Assembly (NCBI RefSeq): GCF_014203235.1
Contig: NZ_JACHIN010000009.1
Coordinates: 313,539 to 377,538 of the forward strand
Source of the DNA: Nonomuraea endophytica
GTDB taxonomy: Bacteria > Actinomycetota > Actinomycetes > Streptosporangiales > Streptosporangiaceae
DNA: 64,000 nucleotides
Direction of reading: 5' to 3'
Every line of letters starts with the position of its first letter. Position 1 is the first letter of the stretch. This document shows, piece by piece, positions 32,237 to 40,716 of this stretch. The position numbers were made by a program, and so were the translations under genes. Under the pieces are notes generated by a model, which saw only the letters and a list, made by a program, of their open reading frames with translations, was not told where the DNA came from and made no database searches.

Positions 32237-32898
32237 GAGATCTCCTCGATGTCCTGCGGGTAGAGCGTGGTGTCGCCCAGTCGCACCGGGGCGTTGGGTC
32301 GCGTGGTGTCGAGGGTCGGAGCGGGGGACTTCTTCTCCCCTTCCGCGGCCATGCCCACCTGGTAGAAGCCGTTGCCGTCCGGCCTCCGCAGCATGATCCA
32401 ACCGGCCTTGACCTGCGCGCCCCTGACCACCGCTGTCGCGCGGTAGAGGCCGGAGGGCTTCTTCACCAGTGGCGCGGAGAAGTCCCAGGTCTTGCCGCCG
32501 AGGGCCAGTTCGCCCGCGGCCTTGCCGCCGCCGAGCGCGGCGGTGACGTTGGCCTCGCCGAAGCCTTCGAGCTCGACCGCGCCGTCGGCGGCCTCGCCCT
32601 TGAACCAGGCCTCGGTCCTGCCGTCGCAGAAGTAGGCGATGGCCTTGCCGTTGCGGACAGAGATGGCGAGAAGGCCGCCCTTGACGCGGGTGGCGTAGTC
32701 GGCGCGTACCGGAGTGGGCTTGGCGGTCGCGGTTTCCGTCGGGGGTGGCGGCTCGGTGGCCGCGCTGGTGGTCGGCGCCGTCGAAGCGGCCGCGGCGGTC
32801 TCTTGGGCCACCGGGGTCGCGGTTACGCTGGCGACACCGAGCCCGGCGAAGAGCACCGCGCCCGCCGCCAGGGTGATGACAGGTCCCAGCCTTGACAT
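32233..32898 (-). CDS. Secreted protein of unknown function coupled to DUF6529 protein
   Basis: A 221-residue protein with a Sec-type signal peptide (MSRLGPVITLAAGAVLFAGL, cleavage probably after ATATPVA or nearby). A Thr/Pro/Ala-rich linker (about 40-65) and a beta-rich globular part (AISVRNGKAIAYFCDGRTEAW, GLYRATAVVRGAQVKAGWIM) follow. The family is not recognised. It is translationally coupled (ATGA) to the downstream four-helix membrane protein. ATG 32898 with GGGAG upstream is preferred over the longer frame. Confidence 0.68.
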   Translation of the reverse strand: MSRLGPVITLAAGAVLFAGLGVASVTATPVAQETAAAASTAPTTSAATEPPPPTETATAKPTPVRADYATRVKGGLLAISVRNGKAIAYFCDGRTEAWFKGEAADGAVELEGFGEANVTAALGGGKAAGELALGGKTWDFSAPLVKKPSGLYRATAVVRGAQVKAGWIMLRRPDGNGFYQVGMAAEGEKKSPAPTLDTTRPNAPVRLGDTTLYPQDIEEIS

Positions 32899-32999
32899 GA
32901 CATGGCTCCCAGGGTCGAAACGTCCTACGCACTCAAGAATCCGCGCGTTTCGGCAGCCCGTCTGTGAACTAATGCTCACCCGCCGGACAGAATGATGGA

Positions 33000-33980
33000 A
33001 TGCAGGAGAACCAGATTCCGTACGGCCAGCCCCACCCGCAGCCGGGTCCCTATCCGCCGCCCGCGCCGCGGCAGCCCTGGTTCCTGCCCACTCCCAGCGG
33101 CGCCCGCTACGACCACCTGGCCCGCAACGGCGCCAACGAGCTCTGGCGCCCGATCGTCGGCACGGTCGTGGTCGGCGTCGCGTTCTTCCTGGTGGGGCTG
33201 ATCGTCCTGCTGGCGGGCACGGTCCTGTCGCTGATCCTCGGGATGCCCCAGCCGACGAAGCCGGACCAGCTTTTCGGCGATCCGCTGTTCGGGCTGGTGT
33301 TCCTGCTGCTGTCGATCGCCGCCGTGCTCCCGATCGTCTACGGTACGGCGGCGCTCATCCAACGCCGCAGACCCGGCACGCTCTCCTCGGTCGCCGGCCG
33401 GTTGCGGTGGTCGTGGATGCTCATGTGCGGCGGCGTGGCGATCCTGGCGCTGATCCTGGGGCAGCTGGCCCAGCTCGCGGTGTTCGTGGTGACCGGCGAG
33501 GGGACGGACGAGGTCTTCGCGTGGGCCGGGTGGAGCGGGTTCATCCCGGCGCTGGTGATCATTCTGCTGCTGGTGCCGTTCCAGGCGGCCACCGAGGAGT
33601 ACATGTTCCGCGGGTGGTTGCTGCAGGCGTTCGGGGCGCGGCTGAACAACCCGTGGTGGGGGATCGTCATCGGGTCGGTGTTGTTCGCCTCGCTGCACGG
33701 TTACACGTGGGTGGGGCTGATCGACGTGTTCAGCTTCGGGGTGGTGACCGGGTTCCTGGCGGTTCGTACCGGGGGGCTGGAGGCGCCGATCGCGATGCAC
33801 GTGGTCAACAACGTGCTGGCGTTCGGGGTCAGCGCTGCTGCGGGGGAGCTGGACAAGGCGCTTGAGCAGGGGGCGGTGCCCTGGCAGGCGCTGGCGGGGA
33901 CGGTGGTGCAGTTGAGCGTGTACACGCTGGGGGTGCTGTTCCTATCCCGAAAGCGGTCAGTCAACGCTTTTTCGGGATAA
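33000..33980 (+). CDS. CPBP family intramembrane glutamic endopeptidase (CAAX-protease-like)
   Basis: A 326-residue protein. The N-terminal ~45 residues are Pro/Gln-rich and cytoplasmic, followed by about seven or eight membrane helices. ABI/CPBP motifs are intact: motif 1 ATEEYMFRG (Glu-Glu...Arg), motif 2 VLFASLHG and motif 3 IAMHVVNN. Bacterial members include CAAX-like proteases and bacteriocin self-immunity proteins; the substrate here is unknown. The ATG at 33000 has CAGAAT six bases upstream and no SD. Confidence 0.88.
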   Translation: MQENQIPYGQPHPQPGPYPPPAPRQPWFLPTPSGARYDHLARNGANELWRPIVGTVVVGVAFFLVGLIVLLAGTVLSLILGMPQPTKPDQLFGDPLFGLVFLLLSIAAVLPIVYGTAALIQRRRPGTLSSVAGRLRWSWMLMCGGVAILALILGQLAQLAVFVVTGEGTDEVFAWAGWSGFIPALVIILLLVPFQAATEEYMFRGWLLQAFGARLNNPWWGIVIGSVLFASLHGYTWVGLIDVFSFGVVTGFLAVRTGGLEAPIAMHVVNNVLAFGVSAAAGELDKALEQGAVPWQALAGTVVQLSVYTLGVLFLSRKRSVNAFSG

Positions 33981-34130
33981 ATCGCAAAGTGGTGCTATGA
34001 ATCTCACTAGAGAGGTCTCGCCAATCCGGGCTGGGCGTGTTGCTCTGGAATGCGTGGGTGTCGAGGGATTCCGGAGGTGATCATCTCTGTGGGATGGGGT
34101 AGAAGTACCTGCGTGCGCTAGATCGGTTTT

Positions 34131-34164
34131 TATGCCGACATAGGCAGTCAATGAGGACGGCATA
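34131..34164 (+). promoter_or_regulatory. Inverted repeat TATGCCG...CGGCATA upstream of Asp-box gene
   Basis: 7-bp arms with a 20-base loop, preceded by TTTTT and located 41 bases upstream of the GTG start. It could be an operator or leader stem. No known riboswitch class was recognised in the 224-base gap (33981-34204). Confidence 0.35.
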
Positions 34165-34204
34165 ACTGGAACGGTCCGGAACCCCCGACTAGGAGGTGCT
34201 ACGC

Positions 34205-37200
34205 GTGGCCTCCGGCCCCAGCGAACCGCCCCGGCACTCGCCGGACGACGACGAGCCGCGCCCTCCGGAGGAGCCGAGGATCCGGCACACTCCACCGGGC
34301 CCCACCGACGACCGGGCCCGCGGCGTGCCGCTCGCCTCGCCCTGGGGGCTGCCTCCCTTCGCCTCGCCCACTCCCGAGGACGAACCCCCCGAACCCCCGA
34401 AGGGCCGCCGGCCCTACAGCTCACCCACCGCGGAACCGGAGGCCCAGCCCCGCCGCCGCCCCCGCCGCATCGTCAACCACCCGGACAAACTCGTCGCCTC
34501 CGGCCCACCCCGCCCCCTCCCCACCCCGCAGGACGCACCGGAGCCGGGGATGCCAGACCCATCCGTGGTAGGGACGCCCGAAGAGGCCGAGGTCGTGACG
34601 TCGTCCGAATGGGACACGGGTGAGGCGACCCAGCCGGGTGTGCGGCGCGGGGCGCAGCCGTACCAGAACCTGCGGCCGACCGAGCCTCCACCCGAGCGGG
34701 AGGGCGTGGTGCCGCCCGCCTGGAGGGGCAGCGCCGAGGACGAGGTAGCCCGGTGGAGCGGCGAGGACGTGCCCGGGTACCGCGCGACGGCGGAAGACGA
34801 CCCGCCGGCCGAGGACGAGCGCGCGACGCGGGGTCAGGATGAGCCGGTACGCCGGGTCGGGCGGCCTCCGGCGGGGCGGCCCACGCGGCCCGATCTGCTC
34901 GTGGCCAGCGGCCCCGACCGGCAGGGACGGCATCACCGTGGCCAGGCGCCCGCCGCGCTCCGCAGGGCCGGCCCGTTACGGCGACGCCGGCGGGTGCTCG
35001 GGCCGGTGGCGTTCGTGCTCGCCCTGGCCGTGGCCCTGAGCGCGGGCATACTCGGCTGGCGCTGGTGGAGCTCCAGCGGTCCTGGCTCCCAGAGGGGCCT
35101 GCGGCTGGAGGCGGCGGCTGGACGTTCGGGCGACGAGGTGTTCACGGTGGCCGGCGCGGGCGACGGCTCCAACCAGAAGCTCAACGCCATGACCTCGGCC
35201 GGCAAGACGGTCGTGGCCGTCGGCAGCGACACGACGAGCCCGACGCCGCGCCCGCTGTTCCTGTACTCGCAGGACAGCGGCAAGAGCTGGCGGCTCGGCA
35301 CCGTCGGCGCGTCCACCAGCGCCACCGCCACCCGGGTCGCCGGCGGCGCGGGCCGCTGGCTGGCCGCGGGCGGCGACGAGACCGGCGTCGAGCACGGCCT
35401 GTGGACCAGCACCGACGGCGCCGCCTGGACCACCGTCGAGCCCGCGACCCTGGGCAACGCCTTCAGGAAGGGCGACTACGTCCACGACATCGCGCGTACG
35501 GCATCCGGGTTCGTGGCGGCCGGCCGTTCCGCGAGAGAGGACGGCTCGACCGGGCCCGCGGCGTGGCAGTCGCCGGACGGGAGGACCTGGCAGCGCGTGG
35601 ACCTGCGCGGGCTTGAGGCGGGAGAGTTCCGCGCGGTCGTGGCGCGCGGCGACGTCGTGCTGGCGCTCGCGCAGCCGACGCAGGGTGAGGGCTCGCGCGT
35701 CGTGCGCTCGGTGGACGGCGGGCTCACCTGGCAGGCGACCGGCTTCCAGCTTCCCGAGGCGGAGCCGAGGGCGGGCTCGCTGGCGGTGCTGGCCAAGCAG
35801 TTCGTGCTGGTGCCGATCAGGCGCCCGCCGGTCGGCGGCGAGGTGCGGGTCTACTGCTCGCCCAGCGGCGCCGACTGGGGCCAGTGCGGCACGATCAACC
35901 TCGGCGGCCGCAGTCCGGGCGTCGAGACCACCATCTCCTACGGCGGCGGCGTCGCGGCGGTCAGCCCCGACGGGCCGGACAAGTACACGGTGCTGGCCAC
36001 CACCAACGGCCGCACCTGGACCAAGCGCGCCGACCTGGGCAACCTGGCGGGCGCCTCGCTGCGCGGCTTCACCATGACCGACACCGGGCTTCTGTTCGGC
36101 GGCGGCGACCAGGCGGCCGCGGACGTGGGCAACCAGCTCGTGCTGATGTCGGCCCCGGCCAAGGGCAGCGCGGCGCGCGTACCCCTGTCCGGGATCGAGG
36201 GGTTGTCGCGGATCGCCCGTGAGACGACCCGCCTGGCCGCCGCGAAGGGCCAGTACGTCGCGGTCGGCGCGGCCTCGGGCGACGCCGGCGTCTGGACCAG
36301 CAAGGACTGGCAGAACTGGACCTCCACGAGCCTCGGCGGCCCACGCCGTCAGATGCTCAACGACGTCGTGTACGGCCGGCGCGGCTGGCTGGCCGCCGGA
36401 GCCACCGAGTCGGGCACCTCCGCCACCGACCCGCTGATCGTGACCAGCGCCGACGGCCGTACCTGGAAGCAGGCGCCCGCGCCCGCCAGGGCCGACGGCC
36501 ACGACTACCTGGACGTGCAGTCGGTCGCCGCCGACGACCGGGGCTACATCCTGGCCGGCGAGGACCGCGGACCCAGCTCGGCGGGTGTGGCCATCTGGTT
36601 CACGCCCGACCTGCGCAAGTTCACCAGGAGCCAGAAGCTGCCCCAGGGCGGCGCCGGGGTCCGCATCTTCGACCTGGCGGCCACCCCGGACGGCTACGCG
36701 GCCGTGGGCAGCTCGGGCACCGGCGAGCAGGAGAGCGCGGTCGTCTGGACGTCCAAGGACGGGCTCAACTGGACCCCGCGCAAGCGCCCGTCGCCGCCGG
36801 AGGCCGCCTCGGCGGGGCTGCGGCAGGTGGTGGCCTTCGGCGACATGCTGGTGGCGACCGGTACGGCGCAGCTCGGCGGGACGTCCAAGGCGTTCGCCGC
36901 CTCCTCGGAGGATGGCGGGACGAGCTGGCGGTACGCGTGGCTGCCGGCCGAGCGGGCGGCGGCGGTCCACGACCTGGCGGCCGGTGAGAACGGTCTGGTG
37001 GCCGTGGGCTGGCACGGTCAGCCCGGCGGGGCCGACAGCGCCGCGTGGATCTCGGCCGACGGGCAGACCTGGGCCAGGCAGGATCTCAAGGACCCTCGGC
37101 TGCTGGGCGAGGGCATGCAGTGGCTGGCGGCGGTGACGACCAGCGGCGCCCAGGTGGTGGCGTTGGGCCGCTCGACCACGTACACGGCCGACCACCTGAC

Positions 37201-37228
37201 CCTGTGGACGTTCCGGCTGGCCGGTTAG
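34205..37228 (+). CDS. Large membrane-anchored protein with Asp-box (BNR-like) beta-propeller repeats
   Basis: A 1007-residue protein. Residues 1-~260 are Pro/Glu/Arg-rich and disordered, rich in RP and PPE patches. One membrane helix follows (about 268-287, GPVAFVLALAVALSAGILGW). A ~710-residue extracytoplasmic region comes next with at least ten Asp-box-like units: SQDSGKSWRLG, STDGAAWTTV, SPDGRTWQRV, SVDGGLTWQA, TTNGRTWTKR, SADGRTWKQA, SKDGLNWTPR, SEDGGTSWRY and SADGQTWARQ. The fold should be one or two beta-propellers; Asp boxes are structural, so no enzyme activity follows. The start is GTG 34205 with AGGAGG eight bases upstream. Confidence 0.8.
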   Translation: MASGPSEPPRHSPDDDEPRPPEEPRIRHTPPGPTDDRARGVPLASPWGLPPFASPTPEDEPPEPPKGRRPYSSPTAEPEAQPRRRPRRIVNHPDKLVASGPPRPLPTPQDAPEPGMPDPSVVGTPEEAEVVTSSEWDTGEATQPGVRRGAQPYQNLRPTEPPPEREGVVPPAWRGSAEDEVARWSGEDVPGYRATAEDDPPAEDERATRGQDEPVRRVGRPPAGRPTRPDLLVASGPDRQGRHHRGQAPAALRRAGPLRRRRRVLGPVAFVLALAVALSAGILGWRWWSSSGPGSQRGLRLEAAAGRSGDEVFTVAGAGDGSNQKLNAMTSAGKTVVAVGSDTTSPTPRPLFLYSQDSGKSWRLGTVGASTSATATRVAGGAGRWLAAGGDETGVEHGLWTSTDGAAWTTVEPATLGNAFRKGDYVHDIARTASGFVAAGRSAREDGSTGPAAWQSPDGRTWQRVDLRGLEAGEFRAVVARGDVVLALAQPTQGEGSRVVRSVDGGLTWQATGFQLPEAEPRAGSLAVLAKQFVLVPIRRPPVGGEVRVYCSPSGADWGQCGTINLGGRSPGVETTISYGGGVAAVSPDGPDKYTVLATTNGRTWTKRADLGNLAGASLRGFTMTDTGLLFGGGDQAAADVGNQLVLMSAPAKGSAARVPLSGIEGLSRIARETTRLAAAKGQYVAVGAASGDAGVWTSKDWQNWTSTSLGGPRRQMLNDVVYGRRGWLAAGATESGTSATDPLIVTSADGRTWKQAPAPARADGHDYLDVQSVAADDRGYILAGEDRGPSSAGVAIWFTPDLRKFTRSQKLPQGGAGVRIFDLAATPDGYAAVGSSGTGEQESAVVWTSKDGLNWTPRKRPSPPEAASAGLRQVVAFGDMLVATGTAQLGGTSKAFAASSEDGGTSWRYAWLPAERAAAVHDLAAGENGLVAVGWHGQPGGADSAAWISADGQTWARQDLKDPRLLGEGMQWLAAVTTSGAQVVALGRSTTYTADHLTLWTFRLAG

Positions 37229-37229
37229 G

Positions 37230-37625
37230 TCATCGGGGCAGGACGTTCCACGAGGTCAGGGTGGCCAGCAGGCCGTCGGTCAGCGGGAGGGCGGCGAGGT
37301 CGGCGGCGGTGCACCAGCGGGCGTCCTTGGCGTCGTCGCCGGGGGTGAGTTCGCCGCCGGTGGGGGTGGCGAGGTAGTCGCGGATCTCGTAGACGGTCTG
37401 CCCCGGGCCTGGACGGTCGACGGCGCCGGTCAGCGGGCCTGGGGTGATGATGAGGCCGGTTTCCTCGCGGATCTCGCGGATGAGGGCGTCGTGGTCGGTC
37501 TCGCCGGGGTCCACGCGGCCGCCGGGCAACGACCACAGGCCTTCGCCCGGTGGGTGCCCGCGCTGGATGAGCAGCAGGCGGCCAAACTCATCGAAAACTA
37601 TCGCTCCTACACAATTTACCCGCAC
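37230..37625 (-). CDS. NUDIX hydrolase
   Basis: A 131-residue enzyme. The complete Nudix box GGRVDPGETDHDALIREIRE and ETGLI fits GX5EX7REUXEEXGU. It would hydrolyse a nucleoside diphosphate derivative (MutT-like); the substrate is unknown. The GTG at 37625 is chosen because TAATCT stands seven bases upstream on this strand and because the MRVNCVGAIVFDEFG start fits the fold; upstream codons of the open frame are antisense to the next gene. It is convergent with the Asp-box gene, separated by one base. Confidence 0.85.
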   Translation of the reverse strand: MRVNCVGAIVFDEFGRLLLIQRGHPPGEGLWSLPGGRVDPGETDHDALIREIREETGLIITPGPLTGAVDRPGPGQTVYEIRDYLATPTGGELTPGDDAKDARWCTAADLAALPLTDGLLATLTSWNVLPR

Positions 37626-37672
37626 AACATCAAGATTACGACGGGATAACGGGCTGTGCTCTTGACTGGACC

Positions 37673-38326
37673 GTGCCCGACGACGCACCGTGGGTAGCTG
37701 TGAGAGCGGCTCCAACGTGTCCACGGTGTTTTGGCCCGCTTCATGCGCCCAGTGTGTGGTCGAGCGCCTGGCGGTGCGCCGCGCACGGGGACGTCCTGCC
37801 CTACCAGCCGCCGTGGCAGCCGTCCGCCGGCGCGGTGGACGAACTGCGCAAGTCATCCAGGGTGCCGGTGTGGCTGCCGTGGCCGTTGCCGCCCGGGTGG
37901 CTGGTCACGGGGTTCGCCGAGGCGGGTGACGACCGGAGCGGCGGGCGGGCCAGCGTCGTGGCGCTCGGCGGTCCGTCGGTGACGAGCGGCCCCGCCGACC
38001 TGCTGGTCATCGCCGAGGAACCCGGAGTGGGCCTGGGCGCCGCCTTCGCCGGCCTCGACGGCCCCGACCCGGGCGAGGGCTTCGACTCCGGCCCGCCGAA
38101 CGCCAAGATCGACGTGCTCGGCCATCCCAGCGCCCTCTGGTGCGTGAACGGCGCCGCCGACCGGGCCGTCTACGCCGGTGAGGCCATGGGCAACTGGCTG
38201 TGGACCATCGCCTGGCCCGCGGAGGCAGGCTGCCTGATCGCGCTGCTGCAACTCAGCCTGCGCGACCTGCGCGAGCATGACCTCGACCTGCCCTTCGGTG
38301 CTTTCTCCCCGCGTCTGGCCGACTAA
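37673..38326 (+). CDS. DUF6758-like protein with zinc-ribbon-like N-terminus
   Basis: A 217-residue actinobacterial protein. An N-terminal putative metal site reads TCPRCFGPLHAPSVWSSAWR-C-AAHG (CxxC plus Cys/His). A conserved PWQPS and a globular alpha/beta part ending LREHDLDLPFGAFSPRLAD follow. No signal peptide or membrane helix is evident. Function is unknown. GTG 37673 is used. It is divergent from the Nudix gene. Confidence 0.72.
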   Translation: MPDDAPWVAVRAAPTCPRCFGPLHAPSVWSSAWRCAAHGDVLPYQPPWQPSAGAVDELRKSSRVPVWLPWPLPPGWLVTGFAEAGDDRSGGRASVVALGGPSVTSGPADLLVIAEEPGVGLGAAFAGLDGPDPGEGFDSGPPNAKIDVLGHPSALWCVNGAADRAVYAGEAMGNWLWTIAWPAEAGCLIALLQLSLRDLREHDLDLPFGAFSPRLAD

Positions 38327-38340
38327 GATCGGCAGCACTT

Positions 38341-38361
38341 CCCCCAACCGGCAGTTGGGGG
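38341..38361 (+). promoter_or_regulatory. Hairpin covering the MarC translation start region
   Basis: CCCCCAAC-CGGCA-GTTGGGGG, an 8-bp stem ending five bases before GTG 38366. Its 3' arm (GGGGG) is the only SD-like sequence. A TAAGAT hexamer (38324-38329) would place the transcript start just before the hairpin, so the stem could limit ribosome access. Confidence 0.45.
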
Positions 38362-38365
38362 CGCG

Positions 38366-38974
38366 GTGTCCGGCACCAGGTTCTTCGTCGAGGCGTTCGT
38401 GACGATGTTCGTCATCATGGACCCGCCCGGCGTGATCCCGCTCTTCCTCGCCTACACCAGCGGACGTTCCCCGCTGGAGCGCCGCCGCATCGCCTGGCAG
38501 GCAGCGGTGACCGCCTTCTGCCTGATCGTGGTCTTCGCCGTGTTCGGGCAGGCGATCCTGGCGTACCTGCACGTCGAGGTCGCCGCCATGCAGATCGCCG
38601 GCGGGCTGTTGCTCCTCCTGGTCGCCCTGGAACTGCTGCGCGGAGTCTCCCAGCCGTCGAGCGAGAGCATGCGCTCGAACGTCAACGTGGCGCTCGTGCC
38701 GCTGGGCACGCCGCTGCTGGCCGGGCCCGGCGCGATCGTGGCGACCATCGTCTTCGCCCAGCAGGCGGGCGGCCGGCCGGGCGGGATCCTCGCGCTCGGG
38801 CTGGCGATCGCGGCGGTGCACCTGGTGCTGTGGGTGTTCATGCGGTTCTCGGTGAGCATCATCCGCGTCATCAAGGAGAACGGCGTGGAGCTGGTGACCA
38901 GGATCGCCGGCCTGCTGCTGTCGGCGCTGGCGGTGCAGCTCATCATCAACGCGATCAGGGCATTGCTGGCTTGA
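38366..38974 (+). CDS. MarC family (UPF0056) membrane protein
   Basis: A 202-residue protein with six membrane helices. Family motifs are MDPPGVIPLFLAYT near the N-terminus and VALVPLGTPLLAGPGAIVAT in the middle. The family's role is unknown; the old multiple-antibiotic-resistance label is not supported. The GTG start has a hairpin immediately upstream. The gene stands alone between DUF6758 and the metallo-beta-lactamase-fold gene. Confidence 0.92.
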   Translation: MSGTRFFVEAFVTMFVIMDPPGVIPLFLAYTSGRSPLERRRIAWQAAVTAFCLIVVFAVFGQAILAYLHVEVAAMQIAGGLLLLLVALELLRGVSQPSSESMRSNVNVALVPLGTPLLAGPGAIVATIVFAQQAGGRPGGILALGLAIAAVHLVLWVFMRFSVSIIRVIKENGVELVTRIAGLLLSALAVQLIINAIRALLA

Positions 38975-39034
38975 CAGGAGATCCGAACAGGCGGGACACG
39001 GCGTACTGGAAGAAAACTCAGTATTGTTCGTGGC

Positions 39035-39748
39035 GTGACAGCGCGTATCGAGCGAGTGGTGACCGAGGGCGTCGTCGACGTCGACGGCGTGGAGTACAAG
39101 GTCGAGAACAACACGTGGATCGTGGGTGACGACGACGAGGTGATCGTCGTCGACCCGGCACGGGACGCGGAGAAGATTCTCGAGCAGGTCGGCGAACGGG
39201 AGGTGCTCGCCGTCATCTGCACGCACGGCCTGCCCGACCACGTCGGCGCGGCGATCGAGGTGGCCAGCAGAGACGAGGCCGTCGTCGCGCTGCACCCCAA
39301 GGACAAGCCGCTGTGGCGGGAGACCTGGTCGGAGACCTGGCCGGACATCGACATGGAGGACGACGGCATCTTCGGTGTCGCCGACGTCCAGCTCGACGTC
39401 ATGGAGACGCCCGGCGTCACCCCCGGCGGCGTCTCGCTCTACTGCGAGGCGCTCGAAGTGGTCTTCACCGGCAAGTCGCTGCAGGCCGACGGCCCCGGCA
39501 AGCTGGCAGGGGAGTACCCACGGCTGGCCGACCAGCTGACCGCGATCGGCGGGCGGCTGTTCACGCTGCCGCATGCCACGCGCATCCTGGCCAACCACGG
39601 TGACGAGGTCACCGTCGGCGACCTGGAGCCCCACTTCGACGACTGGGTCTCCGGCTCGCTCACGCGGGTCGAGACCGAGGCGGCGCCCGAGGGGCCGCTG
39701 ACCGACGCGTCCAAGATCGCCGGGATCAAGCTCAACCCGGACAAGTGA
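39035..39748 (+). CDS. Metallo-beta-lactamase-fold protein with degraded metal site
   Basis: A 237-residue MBL-fold protein. Active relatives carry HxHxDH; here the motif reads THGLPDH (His64, Leu66, Asp68, His69). The next ligand His of HTPGHTPG is Val128 (ETPGVTPGG), the bridging Asp of TGDTL is Lys147 (TGKSL), and the last His (His188, NHGDEVT) remains. Three of the usual ligands are lost, so binuclear hydrolysis is unlikely; it may be a pseudoenzyme or bind one ion. The start is GTG with TATTGT seven bases upstream. The stop overlaps the nuclease gene by four bases, so the two are co-translated. Confidence 0.85.
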   Translation: MTARIERVVTEGVVDVDGVEYKVENNTWIVGDDDEVIVVDPARDAEKILEQVGEREVLAVICTHGLPDHVGAAIEVASRDEAVVALHPKDKPLWRETWSETWPDIDMEDDGIFGVADVQLDVMETPGVTPGGVSLYCEALEVVFTGKSLQADGPGKLAGEYPRLADQLTAIGGRLFTLPHATRILANHGDEVTVGDLEPHFDDWVSGSLTRVETEAAPEGPLTDASKIAGIKLNPDK

Positions 39749-40716
39749 GCGCGTACGACCAGCTTCCGCTGGAAGGTATGCCGCGGCGGCTCTACTCGTG
39801 CACGCCGTCGCGGCTCAACACGTGGCTCGACTGCCGGCGGCGCTACCGGTTCACCTATCTTGACCGGCCGCAGCCCGCCAAGGGGCCCGCGTGGGCGCAC
39901 AACTCCGTGGGCGCCAGCGTGCACAACGCTTTGGCGGGGTGGTGGCGGGAGCCGTACGAGCGGAGGACGCCGCTGACGGCGGCCATCCTGCTCACCAACG
40001 GGTGGATCACCGAGGGTTTCAGGGACGGCGAGCAGTCGGCGCAGTGGCTCGGCCGGGCCCGCGACCTCGTTTCCGGATATGTCGCCACACTGGACCCATC
40101 GGATGATCCGGTGGGGGTTGAGCGCACCGTCGCCACGCGGACCAAGGTCATCGCCGTCTCCGGCCGGATCGACCGGCTTGACCGGCGCGGCGACGAACTC
40201 GTCGTGGTCGACTACAAGACCGGCCGCCGGCCCCTCACCCAGGACGACGCGCGGTCCTCGCTCGCGCTGGCCATCTACGCGATCGCGGCGTCCAGGATGA
40301 TGCGCACCCCGTGCTACTCGGTCGAACTCCACCACCTGCCGACCGGCGAGATCGTCGAGTGGCGCCACACGGACGACACCCTGCGTCGCCACCTGTCGCG
40401 GGCCGAGGAGATGGCCGTGGAGGCCGCCGACGCCGACGAGCGCTACCGTGCGGCCCTTTCCGACGTTCCGGCGCCGCGTTCCGGCTCTGGTGCCGGTACG
40501 GCCGGCCGTACCGCTCCCAGGGCCCCGCAACCCCAGTCCGAGGGCCCGCTCCAGCCCGTCACCGGCGGCCAGGCGACGGCGGTGTCGGCGGAACTGGACG
40601 ACCTGTTCGCGCCCAGCCCGGGACCGATCTGCGGCTGGTGCGACTTCCGCCGCCACTGCCCCGAGGGCCAGGCAGCAGCCCAGGACCGCCGCCCCTGGGA
40701 CGGCCTCGCCGACTGA
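39745..40716 (+). CDS. RecB/Cas4-like PD-(D/E)XK nuclease with putative Fe-S cluster
   Basis: A 323-residue protein. The nuclease core is RIDRLDRRGDELVVVDYKTGR (the Asp...Asp-x-Lys catalytic set). An N-terminal Cys (YSCTPSRLNTWLDCRRRY) and C-terminal CGWCDFRRHC suggest the four-Cys Fe-S clamp of AddB/Cas4-like nucleases. A low-complexity Arg/Pro/Gly linker (~245-275) separates core and cluster. It is a DNA repair-type exonuclease by family. GTG 39745 overlaps the preceding gene. Confidence 0.88.
   Translation: MSAYDQLPLEGMPRRLYSCTPSRLNTWLDCRRRYRFTYLDRPQPAKGPAWAHNSVGASVHNALAGWWREPYERRTPLTAAILLTNGWITEGFRDGEQSAQWLGRARDLVSGYVATLDPSDDPVGVERTVATRTKVIAVSGRIDRLDRRGDELVVVDYKTGRRPLTQDDARSSLALAIYAIAASRMMRTPCYSVELHHLPTGEIVEWRHTDDTLRRHLSRAEEMAVEAADADERYRAALSDVPAPRSGSGAGTAGRTAPRAPQPQSEGPLQPVTGGQATAVSAELDDLFAPSPGPICGWCDFRRHCPEGQAAAQDRRPWDGLAD

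Noticed and set aside
33981..34204. Riboswitch upstream of the Asp-box gene
   Set aside because: A TATGCCG/CGGCATA inverted repeat exists, but no pattern of a known riboswitch class could be recognised.
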